Shown here: positions 43,576 through 52,371 of the stretch, piece by piece | Position numbering within the stretch: position 1 is the first letter of the stretch | How the letters are laid out: each line of letters opens with the position of its first letter | Assembly (NCBI RefSeq): GCF_042743185.1 | Contig: NZ_JBHYMS010000019.1 | Location: forward strand, 1-64,000 | DNA from: Inquilinus sp042743185 | Lineage (GTDB): Bacteria > Pseudomonadota > Alphaproteobacteria > DSM-16000 > Inquilinaceae | Direction: 5' to 3' | DNA length: 64,000 nt | Position numbers and translations under genes: made by a program | The notes under the pieces: generated by a model | Databases searched by the model: none | What the model saw: only the letters and a program-made list of their open reading frames with translations | Told to the model about the DNA's origin: nothing

Positions 43576-45114
43576 CTAGACATGACCCATGGGCCGGTTG
43601 CCGTTGCGCGGCCGGTTGGCGAAGCGTACCGCATCTTCGGCGGCGCGCACCAGCGCCCGCGCCTTGTTGCGGGTCTCCTGGTACTCGCCCTCCGGGCTGC
43701 TGTCGGCGACGACGCCGCCGCCGGCCTGGATATAGAGCGTGTCGTCCTTCACCACCGCGGTGCGCAGGGCGATGCAGGTGTCCATGTCGCCATTGGCGCC
43801 GAAATAGCCCATCGCCCCGGCATAGATGCCGCGCCGCGCCACCTCCAGCTCGTCGATGATCTCCATCGCCCGCACCTTCGGCGCGCCGCTGGTGGTGCCG
43901 GCCGGGAAGCCGGCGGCCAGCGCCGCCACCGCGTCCTTGTCCGGCGTGATCCGGCCGACGACGTTGGAGACGATGTGCATGACGTGGGAATAGCGCTCGA
44001 CGATGAAGCGGTCGGTCACCTTGACCGAGCCGATCTGCGCCACCCGGCCGACATCGTTGCGTCCGAGGTCGAGCAGCATCAGATGCTCGGCCCGCTCCTT
44101 CGGATCGGCCAGCAGGTCCTGCTCCAGCGCCACATCCTCCTCCGGCGTGGCGCCGCGCGGGCGGGTGCCGGCGATCGGCCGGATGGTGACCTCGCCGTCG
44201 CGCAGCCGCACCAGGATCTCCGGGCTCGACCCGACGATGGCGAAGTCGCCGAAGTTCTGGAACACCAGGAAGGGCGACGGGTTCAGCCGCCGCAGCGCCC
44301 GGTACAGGGCGAAGGGCGGCAGGGTGAAGGGCAGCGAGAAGCGCTGCGACAGCACCACCTGGAAGATGTCGCCGGCGCGGATGTACTCCTTCGCCCGCTC
44401 GACCACCGCGTGATACTCCTCCCGCGTCATGTTCGAGCTCGGCTCGGGCAGGGCCGGCACGGTGCCCTCGGCCGTCGCCTCGCGGTGCGGCAGGCTGGCT
44501 TCGAAGCGGGCGACCACGTCCGACAGCCGCTCGCAGGCCGCCTCATGCGCCTGTTCCGCCGTCACCGCCGGGTCCGGGAACACCGGGGTGACGATGGTGA
44601 CGACGTCGGCGATGGTGTCGAAGACGCAGACGATGGTCGGCCGCATCATGATCGAATCCGGCACGCCCAGCGTGTCCGGATTGGTGTCGGGCAGCGCCTC
44701 CATCTGCCGGACCATGTCGTAGCCGAGATAGCCGAACAGCCCGGCGGCCAGCGGCGGGAAGCCGCGCGGCAGGTCGATGCGCGATTCCGCGATCAGGTCG
44801 CGCAGGCTGTCGAGCGGCTTGCGGTCGACCGGCGTGAAGGTGTCGAGGTCGGCCAGAGCCTTGCGGTTGATCTCGACCGTCTCGCCGCGGCAGCGCCAGA
44901 TCAGGTCGGGGCGCAGCCCGATGGCGCTGTAGCGGCCGCGGATGGCGCCGCCTTCGACCGATTCGAGCAGGAAGGAATAAGGCTCGTCCCCGGCCAGCTT
45001 GAGCATGGCCGAGACCGGGGTGTCGAGATCGGAGACGAGGCGGGTCCAGACGACCTGGGGTTTGCCGGCGTGGTAGGTGTCGGCGAAGGCGTCAAAAGCC
45101 GTGGAATCCGGCAT
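43576..45114 (-). CDS. trpE: Anthranilate synthase component I
   Basis: A 512-aa chorismate-using enzyme. The tryptophan feedback motif LLES-x10-S is intact near residue 49 (LLESVEGG through GRYS). Catalytic segments: YHAVVERAKEYIRAGDIFQV, GSSPEILVRL, IAGTRPRGATPEED, LDLGRNDVGRVA and GAMGYFGANGDMD. ATG 45114 is the family-like start. Unlike some rhizobia, trpE and trpG are separate genes. No convincing trp leader was found upstream. Confidence 0.96.
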   Translation of the reverse strand: MPDSTAFDAFADTYHAGKPQVVWTRLVSDLDTPVSAMLKLAGDEPYSFLLESVEGGAIRGRYSAIGLRPDLIWRCRGETVEINRKALADLDTFTPVDRKPLDSLRDLIAESRIDLPRGFPPLAAGLFGYLGYDMVRQMEALPDTNPDTLGVPDSIMMRPTIVCVFDTIADVVTIVTPVFPDPAVTAEQAHEAACERLSDVVARFEASLPHREATAEGTVPALPEPSSNMTREEYHAVVERAKEYIRAGDIFQVVLSQRFSLPFTLPPFALYRALRRLNPSPFLVFQNFGDFAIVGSSPEILVRLRDGEVTIRPIAGTRPRGATPEEDVALEQDLLADPKERAEHLMLLDLGRNDVGRVAQIGSVKVTDRFIVERYSHVMHIVSNVVGRITPDKDAVAALAAGFPAGTTSGAPKVRAMEIIDELEVARRGIYAGAMGYFGANGDMDTCIALRTAVVKDDTLYIQAGGGVVADSSPEGEYQETRNKARALVRAAEDAVRFANRPRNGNRPMGHV

Positions 45115-45321
45115 GGTGGTGACCTGCGATGAGGGGAGCGGGATGGGCGGGGGCGGAGCGGTCGCCGCCACGCCATCGCTCCCCGCCGCCTGCCCGGCGC
45201 CCCCGGGCTGCAGTCCCCGCCGGCCAGCGCCAGCCCTTCGCCTCTCCGCGCGGAGAGAACGGGGCCGCCGGACCAGGTCCGGCGCAGGGGCGCTGCGACG
45301 CCGCGAGGGGGATCATCGACA

Positions 45322-47193
45322 TCATTCCTGGTAGTTCAACCGGGCGAGAACCGCCTGGTCAATGGTGACTCCGTAGCGGGCGCGCAGCGCCTGGTCCAGG
45401 CCGCCGCCGATATCGACCGCGAGGCCGCGCCGCAGATCCTGCTTCACCGCGGCTTCCGCCGTGGCGTCGGGCTTGGCCGGCTCGACCCTGGTCAGGCGGG
45501 CGACCACCCGGCCGCCCGGGGTCTCCGCCGTCGCCGTGCCGCCGACCTGGGCGGCGAACAGGTCGCGCACCAGCGCCGCGGGAACGGCGCCGGCATTGCT
45601 GCCGTCGCGCAACAGCGCCGGGGTCTCGGCATACTGCCCGCCGACCGCCTTGGCCACGTCGGCCGCGGCCTCGCCGGTGGACAGGCGCTTGGCGACGTCG
45701 GTCGCCAAGGTAGCAGCCGCCTCGGCCTGCTTCTGCTCGGTCCAGGCCGCGGCGACCTCGTCCCGCACCTTGGCCAGCGGCTCGGTCGCTGGCGGCACGA
45801 TGCTGTCGACCCGGACGATGAAGGAGGTCTTGTCGTCGATCGTGCCCATCGGGCTGACATCGCCCTGCTGCGCCTGGAAGGCGGCCTGCAGGATCTGCGC
45901 CTGGCCGGGCAGCGGCGGCAACGGCTGGCCGCTCTGGGTGGTGCCGTCCTGGGCCACGGCCGGGACCGCGGTGACGGTGAAGCCGAACTCCTGCGCCGCC
46001 TTGTCGATCGGCACGGCGTCGGCCAGCGCGTCCTCGAACTTGTTGGCGGCGTCGTACAGGGCGTCGGCCGCCTTGCTCTGCTTCAGCTGGGCCTCGATCT
46101 CGGCCCGGGCCTCCTCGAACGGCACCGTGCGGGCCGGCTGGACGCCGGTCAGCACCAGCACGTGCCAGCCGAAGGGCGACTGCACCGGATCGGTCGTCTG
46201 GCCCTCGGTCAAGGTGAAGGCCGGATCGGCCAGGGCCGGGATCGGCATCGCCGACTTGGCGGTCAGGTCGACCGGGATCAGCTTGACCGCGGCGTTTCGG
46301 GCTTCGTCCACCGCCTGCTGCACCGCCTTGCCGCCGCGCACCGCCGCGGCGATCTGGTCGGCCAGCTCCTTGGTCGGGGCGATCACCTGGTCGAAGCGGC
46401 GCATCTCCGGCATCTGATAATTCGCCGGGTTTTTGTCGTATTGGGTGCGTGCCTCGTCCTCCGACACCGTCACATTCTTGGCGAACTCGTCGGTGTTCAG
46501 CAGCACGACGCTCAGCGTCCGGTACTCGGGCGACTGGAACTTGTCGCCGTGGTCCTTGTGATAGGCCTCGAGATCGGCCTGGGTCGGCTGCGGCACGCCG
46601 GTCTGGTCGGCGTTGCGCAGCGTGATCGTATCGGCCACCCGCGCCTCGCGGCGATAGCGATAGATCGGGTCGACCAGCGCCTGCGGCGGCTCGGCGCCGC
46701 TGAACAGCGCCCGCATCACCTGCTGCTGCTGCATCTGGCCGCGCTGATAGGCGATGAAGCCGGCCTCGTTGGTGCCGCCGGCCTGCAGCATCTGCAGGAA
46801 TCGATCGCGGCTGAACTGGTTGGTGGCCGGGTCGCGGAACCGCGGGTCGACGCGCACGGCGTCGGCGACCGCGTCGGTCGACAGGTCGTAGCCGAGATCG
46901 GCGGCCAGCTGGTCGTACAGGAAGCCGGAGATCATGCTGTCCAGCACCCGCGCCGGCAGGCCGAGCTGCTGGGCGACGGAGAGCGGCAGCTGCTGGCTCT
47001 GCGCCAGGGAGCGGAACTGGCTGTCCAGCTGCTGCAGGCTGATCGTCTGCTCACCCACCGTCGCCACCGTGTCGGACTGGCCGCGGTTGCGGAAGATGTC
47101 GCCGATGCCCCAGACCGCGAAGCTCAGGATCAGGAGGACGAACAGCACCTTGACGATGATGGAGCCGGCCTTGTGGCGGAGGATCTGCAGCAT
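45322..47193 (-). CDS. ppiD: Peptidylprolyl isomerase / SurA-N domain membrane protein (PpiD-like)
   Basis: A 623-aa periplasmic folding factor anchored by an N-terminal helix (VKVLFVLLILSFAVWGIGDIF). A SurA-type N-terminal chaperone region covers about residues 40-190, and a degenerate parvulin domain (about 255-365) contains LTEGQTTDPVQSPFGWHVLVL. ATG 47193 gives the normal MLQILRHKAGS start; a TTG five codons upstream is unlikely. Divergent from tpiA and first in the ppiD-trpEGDC-moaC-moeA run. Confidence 0.9.
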   Translation of the reverse strand: MLQILRHKAGSIIVKVLFVLLILSFAVWGIGDIFRNRGQSDTVATVGEQTISLQQLDSQFRSLAQSQQLPLSVAQQLGLPARVLDSMISGFLYDQLAADLGYDLSTDAVADAVRVDPRFRDPATNQFSRDRFLQMLQAGGTNEAGFIAYQRGQMQQQQVMRALFSGAEPPQALVDPIYRYRREARVADTITLRNADQTGVPQPTQADLEAYHKDHGDKFQSPEYRTLSVVLLNTDEFAKNVTVSEDEARTQYDKNPANYQMPEMRRFDQVIAPTKELADQIAAAVRGGKAVQQAVDEARNAAVKLIPVDLTAKSAMPIPALADPAFTLTEGQTTDPVQSPFGWHVLVLTGVQPARTVPFEEARAEIEAQLKQSKAADALYDAANKFEDALADAVPIDKAAQEFGFTVTAVPAVAQDGTTQSGQPLPPLPGQAQILQAAFQAQQGDVSPMGTIDDKTSFIVRVDSIVPPATEPLAKVRDEVAAAWTEQKQAEAAATLATDVAKRLSTGEAAADVAKAVGGQYAETPALLRDGSNAGAVPAALVRDLFAAQVGGTATAETPGGRVVARLTRVEPAKPDATAEAAVKQDLRRGLAVDIGGGLDQALRARYGVTIDQAVLARLNYQE

Positions 47194-47359
47194 GACGACC
47201 GTAAACAAAGGGCGAGGCCGCGCCGGTCTCCCGGGCGGTTGGGCGGCGCATCATAGGTGCGGCCTTGCCGGGCAGCAATGCACAAGGCGTGACCGTAGCG
47301 TCATGGCGCCGGGGTTGGTACATGAAGGGCGACATTGAGGACCAGCCGGAGAGAGGCCG

Positions 47360-48115
47360 ATGGCGCGGAAGCTGATTGCGGGCAACTGGAAGATGAACCT
47401 GCTGCGCACCGGGGGCACGGCGCTGGCCCGCGACCTCGCCCTGCGGCTGGCCCGCACGGTCGATCCGGCCTTCGACCTGCTGGTCTGCCCGCCGGCCACC
47501 ATCCTCGCGCCGATCGCCGACGCGGTGCAGGGCAGCGGCCTCCTGGTCGGCGGCCAGGACTGCCACAGCGCGCAGGAGGGCGCCCATACCGGCGACATCG
47601 CGGCGCGGATGCTGGCCGATCTCGGTTGCAGCCACGTCATCGTCGGCCATTCCGAGCGGCGCCAGGACCACGGCGAGATCGACCTGGTGGTGGCGGAGAA
47701 GGCGGCGGCGGCCCAGGCCGAGGGGCTGGTCGCGATCATCTGCATCGGCGAGACCGAGGCGGAGCGCAACGAGGGCCGGGCGCTGCAGGTGTGCAGCCGC
47801 CAGATCGCCGGGTCGCTGCCGCGCGGGGCGACGGCGGAGAACACGGTGATCGCCTATGAGCCGGTCTGGGCCATCGGCACCGGCCGCACCCCGACCGCGG
47901 CCGACGTCGCCGAGGTGCACGCCCATATCCGGGCGGCGTTGGGCGCCCATGTCCCGGCCGAGGCGGCGGGCATCCGCATCCTCTATGGCGGCTCGGTCAA
48001 GCCCGGCAATGCGGCCGAACTCTTGGCGGTGCCCAATGTCGACGGCGCCCTGGTCGGCGGCGCCAGCCTGAAGGCCGACGACTTCTGGGCGATCGCCGAG
48101 GCCGGCGCCGGTTGA
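47360..48115 (+). CDS. tpiA: Triosephosphate isomerase
   Basis: A 251-aa TIM-barrel enzyme interconverting DHAP and glyceraldehyde 3-phosphate. IAGNWKMN (catalytic Lys) near residue 6, IVGHSERR (catalytic His) near residue 94 and AYEPVWAIGTGRTPT (catalytic Glu) near residue 164. GGAGAGAGG precedes the start. Divergent from ppiD. Confidence 0.97.
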   Translation: MARKLIAGNWKMNLLRTGGTALARDLALRLARTVDPAFDLLVCPPATILAPIADAVQGSGLLVGGQDCHSAQEGAHTGDIAARMLADLGCSHVIVGHSERRQDHGEIDLVVAEKAAAAQAEGLVAIICIGETEAERNEGRALQVCSRQIAGSLPRGATAENTVIAYEPVWAIGTGRTPTAADVAEVHAHIRAALGAHVPAEAAGIRILYGGSVKPGNAAELLAVPNVDGALVGGASLKADDFWAIAEAGAG

Positions 48116-48137
48116 CCGCATCGCCTCAGCATCGTCG

Positions 48138-48166
48138 TTGCATAGGGGCGGGGCGGTGGCTATAGT
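48138..48166 (+). promoter_or_regulatory. Promoter of tRNA-Pro
   Basis: TTGCAT (48138-48143), 17-bp spacer, TATAGT (48161-48166), about 45 bp upstream of the tRNA. Strong agreement with sigma70. Confidence 0.7.
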
Positions 48167-48210
48167 CCCGCCCGCTCGCCGCCCGGTTCTGCCCGGCGGC
48201 GGCCCCCGGT

Positions 48211-48287
48211 CGGAGCGTAGCGCAGCCTGGTAGCGCACTTGCATGGGGTGCAAGGGGTCGCGAGTTCGAATCTCGCCGCTCCGACCA
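48211..48287 (+). tRNA. tRNA-Pro (anticodon GGG)
   Basis: A 77-nt cloverleaf. The acceptor stem CGGAGCG (48211-48217) pairs with CGCTCCG (48277-48283), with discriminator A and an encoded CCA end (48285-48287). Anticodon stem CTTGC/GCAAG encloses loop ATGGGGT, so the anticodon is GGG. The T-loop is GTTCGAATC. Accessory genes start just to the right. Confidence 0.96.
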
Positions 48288-48308
48288 TTTTCTTCCGGAC
48301 TCTCGATC

Positions 48309-49208
48309 ATGCTCGTCGCCCTCGACTGGGGAACCTCCTCGCTCCGCGCCTGGCTGCTCGACGCCGACGGCGCCGTGCGGGACGAGGCCGCGGCCCCGCT
48401 CGGCATCCTCAAGGTTCCCGGCGGCGACTTCGATGCCGTGTTCCGCCAGGTGGCGGAACGCTGGCTTCCCACCGCCGCCATCGCCTCCGGCATGATCGGC
48501 AGCCGCCAGGGCTGGGCCGAGGCGCCCTACGCCCGTTGCCCGGCCGACGAGGCGGCGCTGGTCGCCGGCCTGATCGAGGTGCCGACCTCGCTGGGCGTGA
48601 CCCTGCGAATCGTCCCCGGCGTCAGCCGGGTCGACGCCGACGGCATCCCCGACGTGATGCGCGGCGAGGAGGTGCAGATCCTCGGCGACGCGCCGGCCGC
48701 CGGCCGACGCCTCTACGTCCTGCCCGGCACGCACAGCAAATGGGCCCTGGCCGAGGACGGCAAGATCGCCTGGTTCGCCACCTCGATGACCGGCGAGGCC
48801 TTCGCCGTCCTGGCCGAGCACAGCATCCTCGGCCGGCTGATGGACGGCCGCGCCTATGACCAGCCGGCCTTCCGCCGCGGCCTCACGGTCGGCGCCTCGG
48901 CCGGCGGCGGCCTGCTGCGCCGGCTGTTCAGCGCCCGCACCCTGGGTCTGTTCGGCGAGCTAGAGCCGAAGGCGGCGGGATCCTATCTCTCCGGCCTGCT
49001 GATCGGGGCCGAGGTGGCCGACGCCCGCGCCACCGTGGCCGCCGCCACCGGCGCCGCGCCGGAGGAGGTCACCATCGTCGGCGGCGCCGAGCTGTCGGCC
49101 CGCTACGCCGAGGCGATCGAGGCCGCGGGGCTGCGCAGCCGCATCGCCCCGGCCGACACCACGGTCAAGGCGCTGTGGCGCCTGGCCAAGCATGCGGAGC
49201 TGGTGTGA
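48309..49208 (+). CDS. dgoK: 2-dehydro-3-deoxygalactonokinase
   Basis: A 299-aa kinase that phosphorylates 2-dehydro-3-deoxy-D-galactonate in the De Ley-Doudoroff galactose pathway. Begins LVALDWGTSSLRAWLLD (phosphate-binding), then ASGMIGSRQGWAEAPY and VLPGTHSKWALAEDG, the family's core motifs. The downstream dgoA starts 1 bp after its stop. ATG 48309 begins the family N-terminus, 21 bp after the tRNA. Confidence 0.92.
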   Translation: MLVALDWGTSSLRAWLLDADGAVRDEAAAPLGILKVPGGDFDAVFRQVAERWLPTAAIASGMIGSRQGWAEAPYARCPADEAALVAGLIEVPTSLGVTLRIVPGVSRVDADGIPDVMRGEEVQILGDAPAAGRRLYVLPGTHSKWALAEDGKIAWFATSMTGEAFAVLAEHSILGRLMDGRAYDQPAFRRGLTVGASAGGGLLRRLFSARTLGLFGELEPKAAGSYLSGLLIGAEVADARATVAAATGAAPEEVTIVGGAELSARYAEAIEAAGLRSRIAPADTTVKALWRLAKHAELV

Positions 49209-49209
49209 G

Positions 49210-49842
49210 ATGAGCCTTTCCCTGCACGACGCCCTCGCCGGGCTGCCCCTGGTCGCCATCCTGCGCGGCGTGACGCCGGAGGAGGTCGAGGCCATCGGCG
49301 CCGCCCTGGTCGAGGCCGGGTTCCGCTGCATCGAGGTGCCGCTGAACTCGCCCCGGCCCTTCGACAGCATCCGCCGCCTGGCCGACCGATTCGGCCGGGA
49401 GGCGCTGATCGGCGCCGGCACGGTGCTGAAGCGCGAGGACGTGGCCCGGGTGCAGGCCTCGGGCGGCAACCTCATCGTGATGCCGCATGCCGATGTCGAG
49501 GTGATCGCCGAGGCGAAGCGCCTGAACCTGGTCTGCGCCCCCGGCGCCGCCACCCCGACCGAGGCCTTCGCGGCGCTGAAGGCCGGGGCCGACGCGGTGA
49601 AGATCTTCCCGGCCGAGGCGGTCCCGCCCGCCGTGGTCAAGGCCTGGCGGGCGGTGGTCCCTGCTTCGGTGCCGCTGATCGCGGTCGGCGGCATCACGCC
49701 GGACCGGATGGCGGCCTATCGCGATGCCGGCACCACCGGCTTCGGCCTGGGCTCCGCCCTCTACAAGCCCGGCATGACTGCGACCGAGGTCGCCGCCACC
49801 GCAGCGTCCTTCGCCCAGGCCTGGCGATCGCTGCAGGGCTGA
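49210..49842 (+). CDS. dgoA: 2-dehydro-3-deoxy-6-phosphogalactonate aldolase
   Basis: A 210-aa class I aldolase (KDPG/KDPGal type) yielding pyruvate and glyceraldehyde 3-phosphate, which TpiA can use. PLVAILRGVTPEEV holds the Glu/Arg site, FRCIEVPLNSP follows and AVKIFPAEAV has the Schiff-base Lys. ATG 49210 preferred over an upstream ATG inside dgoK. No galactonate dehydratase or importer is adjacent. Confidence 0.92.
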   Translation: MSLSLHDALAGLPLVAILRGVTPEEVEAIGAALVEAGFRCIEVPLNSPRPFDSIRRLADRFGREALIGAGTVLKREDVARVQASGGNLIVMPHADVEVIAEAKRLNLVCAPGAATPTEAFAALKAGADAVKIFPAEAVPPAVVKAWRAVVPASVPLIAVGGITPDRMAAYRDAGTTGFGLGSALYKPGMTATEVAATAASFAQAWRSLQG

Positions 49843-49865
49843 TTTAAGAGGCGCGATCCTCCCTT

Positions 49866-49957
49866 CTGTCATTGCCGGGCTTGACCCGGCAATCCAGGGG
49901 CCCCCCAGAGCGGCCTCGACATTCCCTGGATGCCCGGGTCAAGCCCGGGCATGACAG
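49866..49957 (+). repeat. Two-hairpin dispersed repeat, copy 1
   Basis: A 92-bp element with near-perfect terminal inverted repeats: the left end CTGTCATTGCCGGGCTTGAC and the right end GTCAAGCCCGGGCATGACAG. Each end forms its own hairpin. Nearly the whole unit recurs in reverse orientation at 61266-61355. It fills part of the gap between dgoA and the DedA gene. Frames read through it are spurious. Confidence 0.9.
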
Positions 49958-50061
49958 TTTTGGGGAGGGCGGCATCAGAGCATACGCCCATTCCCGGCAG
50001 TGACACCGGAGCGCACGGCGTTTATCACCGTCGCAGGGGCGAACAGGTAAAGGATCGGCGC

Positions 50062-50679
50062 GTGGTGCAGGACGGTGGCGTTCAGCTCGAACAGCCGGGC
50101 TTCATCCGGCGGCAATACGACCGGCTGATCCGGGCGGCGCACGGGCCGCGGGCGCAGTGGACGCTGGCCGGCGTGTCCTTCGCCGAGAGCTCGTTCTTCC
50201 CGATCCCGCCCGACGTGGTCCTGATCCCGATGATGCTCGCCAATCCGCGGCGGGCCTGGTGGCTGGCGGGGCTGTGCACCGTGGCCTCGGTGCTGGGCGG
50301 CCTGGTCGGCTACGCCATCGGCTATTTCCTGTTCGAGACGGTCGGCTCCTGGCTGATCAACCTCTACGGGCTGCAGGCCGGGTTCCAGGAGTTCCAGCAG
50401 AAATACGCCGAATGGGGCAGCTGGATCATCCTGGCCAAGGGGGTGACGCCGATCCCCTACAAGCTGGTGACCATCACCAGCGGCGTCGCCCAGTTCCCGA
50501 TCGTGCCCTTCATCCTGTCCTCGATCGCCTCGCGCGGCCTGCGCTTCTTCCTGATCGCGGTGCTGATGCGGATCTATGGCGACCAGGTGCGGCATTACCT
50601 CGAGAAGTACCTGAACTGGGCCTTCTGGGGATTCCTCGTGCTCGTCGCCCTCGGCTTCGCGGTGATGACCCAGGTGTGA
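50062..50679 (+). CDS. DedA/VTT-domain membrane protein
   Basis: A 205-aa YqaA-like DedA protein with several membrane helices. FFPIPPDVVLIPMML near residue 50 and KGVTPIPYKLVTITSG near residue 130 match the SNARE-associated (VTT) family, which includes undecaprenyl phosphate flippases. GTG 50062 with AAAGGA upstream is chosen; a longer frame extends into the dispersed repeat and is not credible. Confidence 0.82.
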   Translation: MVQDGGVQLEQPGFIRRQYDRLIRAAHGPRAQWTLAGVSFAESSFFPIPPDVVLIPMMLANPRRAWWLAGLCTVASVLGGLVGYAIGYFLFETVGSWLINLYGLQAGFQEFQQKYAEWGSWIILAKGVTPIPYKLVTITSGVAQFPIVPFILSSIASRGLRFFLIAVLMRIYGDQVRHYLEKYLNWAFWGFLVLVALGFAVMTQV

Positions 50680-50708
50680 GGGTTGCCCGAACCGCGGAGA
50701 GTCCGGCC

Positions 50709-51143
50709 ATGACCGTGCAAGCCATCCTCCTCCCGGTGTTCGTGCAGGTGGCACTGACCTTTCTGCTGGCGGTCTGGCTGCTGCGTGAGCGCGCCGACGC
50801 GCTGCGGCGGGGCGAGGTGCGGCCGGGCGACATCGCCCTCGGCCAGCCGGCCTGGCCGGCGCGGGCCACCCAGATCGCCAACAGCTTCCACAGCCAGCTG
50901 GAGCTGCCGCTGCTGTTCTTCGTGCTGGTGATCCTGGCGATGATGACGAAGAAGGCGGATTTGCTGTTCGTGATCATGTCCTGGCTGTTCGTCGCCAGCC
51001 GGATCCTGCATGTGGCGGTGCACACCGGCGCGAACCGCCTGGGCCCCCGCTTCGGCGCCTACGCCGCCGGCTTCGTGCTGCTGCTGGCGATGTGGGTGCT
51101 CTTCGCCCTGCGCATCCTGCCGGCGGGGGTGGGGCCGGTGTGA
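50709..51143 (+). CDS. MAPEG family membrane protein
   Basis: A 144-aa four-helix membrane protein of the MAPEG (eicosanoid and glutathione metabolism) family. ANSFHSQLELPLLFFVLVIL is the typical central segment, and ASRILHVAVHTGANRLGPRF follows. Bacterial members are often of unknown role. Starts 29 bp after the DedA gene on the same strand. Confidence 0.85.
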   Translation: MTVQAILLPVFVQVALTFLLAVWLLRERADALRRGEVRPGDIALGQPAWPARATQIANSFHSQLELPLLFFVLVILAMMTKKADLLFVIMSWLFVASRILHVAVHTGANRLGPRFGAYAAGFVLLLAMWVLFALRILPAGVGPV

Positions 51144-51203
51144 TTTCGGGGGCTTGAGTGGCGGCCCGTTGACTTACCGACACCCGCGAGATCAGCATCG
51201 AAC

Positions 51204-51707
51204 ATGGCCACAGCCCTGGACGCGCCTGTCGATGCGCTGGACCCGCAGGAGCGGAGATTTGTCGCCATCATGCGCGAGCATGGCTGGCACCACACGGGTG
51301 TGTTCGAAGAGGACGAGAATCCGGAATTCTCCTACTCCACCGGGTTCTGGCTGACGCTCCGGCATCCCGAGATCATCGCCTTCTCCCTCTCGCAAGACGT
51401 TGCCGGCCGGGTGCTGTGGGATCTCTACCGCGATCTCCAGAAAGGCCGGGTCCTCCCGGTCGGTGTCCGGCTCTCGGACGTCTTCGCGAATACCGACGCC
51501 TATCTGATGCCTGTCGACAAGCAGCACTATGCCGAGCATGTCGGCTGGAGCCGCTGGTTCTACGGCAACGACGACTTCCCCTGCCTGCAGCTGGTCTGGC
51601 CGGACAAGCGAGGTGCCTTCCCGTGGGAGGCTGGCCGGTACGAGCCTCCGCCGGCGCTGCAGCCGGATCTTTCGCCGGCGGGTTGGATCCAGTCCTTGAA
51701 GTCCTAG
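51204..51707 (+). CDS. DUF4262 domain protein
   Basis: A 167-aa protein. REHGWHHTGVFEEDENPEFSY-like opening and YSTGFWLTLRHPEIIAFSL match DUF4262, where a conserved fold is known but no function. Trp- and acid-rich C-terminal half, no signal peptide. Weak Shine-Dalgarno. It converges with the DUF4126 gene, with 12 bp between stops. Confidence 0.75.
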   Translation: MATALDAPVDALDPQERRFVAIMREHGWHHTGVFEEDENPEFSYSTGFWLTLRHPEIIAFSLSQDVAGRVLWDLYRDLQKGRVLPVGVRLSDVFANTDAYLMPVDKQHYAEHVGWSRWFYGNDDFPCLQLVWPDKRGAFPWEAGRYEPPPALQPDLSPAGWIQSLKS

Positions 51708-51719
51708 GCGTCCGCCCGG

Positions 51720-52175
51720 CTACACCGATGCGACGATCCAGATCGCCCCGCCGATCGCGACCGCGTCTTCCAGCAGGGCGGCCGGCAGGTCGCGGCCGGC
51801 GGCCCGGGCCAGGCGGGACCGCAGCTCGGCCCCCACCAGCGTCCCGGCCACCGCGCCGATGACGCCGGCGATGAGCCCGACCCACATCTGGCCGCCGATG
51901 ATACCGAAGGCGGCGCCGCAGACCGCGCCGCTGACGATGCGGGCGCCGAACTGCATCGGTACCTTGCGGCTCGGCGTCCGCGGCAGCTGGTCGGCCACCA
52001 GCTCGGCGATCGCGGCGGCGGTGAGCAGCCAGGGCGTGACCGCGGCGCCGAGGAAGCCCAGCCCGGTGCCCTCGAGCGGCAGCCAGCCGAGATGGGCGGC
52101 CCAGCTGACGGCCGCCGGCGCGGTCATCGTCCGCAGCCCGGCGACGCACCCGATCAGGAAGGCCAGGACCAGCAT
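51720..52175 (-). CDS. DUF4126 family membrane protein
   Basis: A 151-aa protein with about four hydrophobic helices: LVLAFLIGCVAGLRTMTAPA, GFLGAAVTPWLLTAAAIAEL, IVSGAVCGAAFGIIGGQMWV and LEDAVAIGGAIWIVASV. GLRTMTAPAAVSWAA fits DUF4126. GGGGGAG precedes ATG 52175. Function unknown. Confidence 0.72.
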   Translation of the reverse strand: MLVLAFLIGCVAGLRTMTAPAAVSWAAHLGWLPLEGTGLGFLGAAVTPWLLTAAAIAELVADQLPRTPSRKVPMQFGARIVSGAVCGAAFGIIGGQMWVGLIAGVIGAVAGTLVGAELRSRLARAAGRDLPAALLEDAVAIGGAIWIVASV

Positions 52176-52371
52176 CGAAATCTCCCCCGGAAATGCGCGG
52201 CCGCGGACGGCCGGTTGAAAATCGGCCGCCATCCTCCGCGATCGTCGCCGGCCTGTCGATACCGTCGGGTTTCGCTCCGTCTGGCGATCGTGCCGGGAAA
52301 GGACCCGAGGCCTATCGGTCATTGCACTATCCGTCAGATAGACTCTCCAATTCCACATGGGAGGAATTGCC

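Noticed and set aside
45115..45321. A tryptophan attenuator ahead of trpE
   Set aside because: A frame there contains WRW, and GC-rich inverted repeats are present, but the Trp codons are not adjacent, no terminator T-run follows, and the frame is too long for a leader.
49930..50061. An N-terminal extension of the DedA protein
   Set aside because: It is read from the dispersed repeat (MPGSSPGMT-type peptide), a common artefact; GTG 50062 has a ribosome site.
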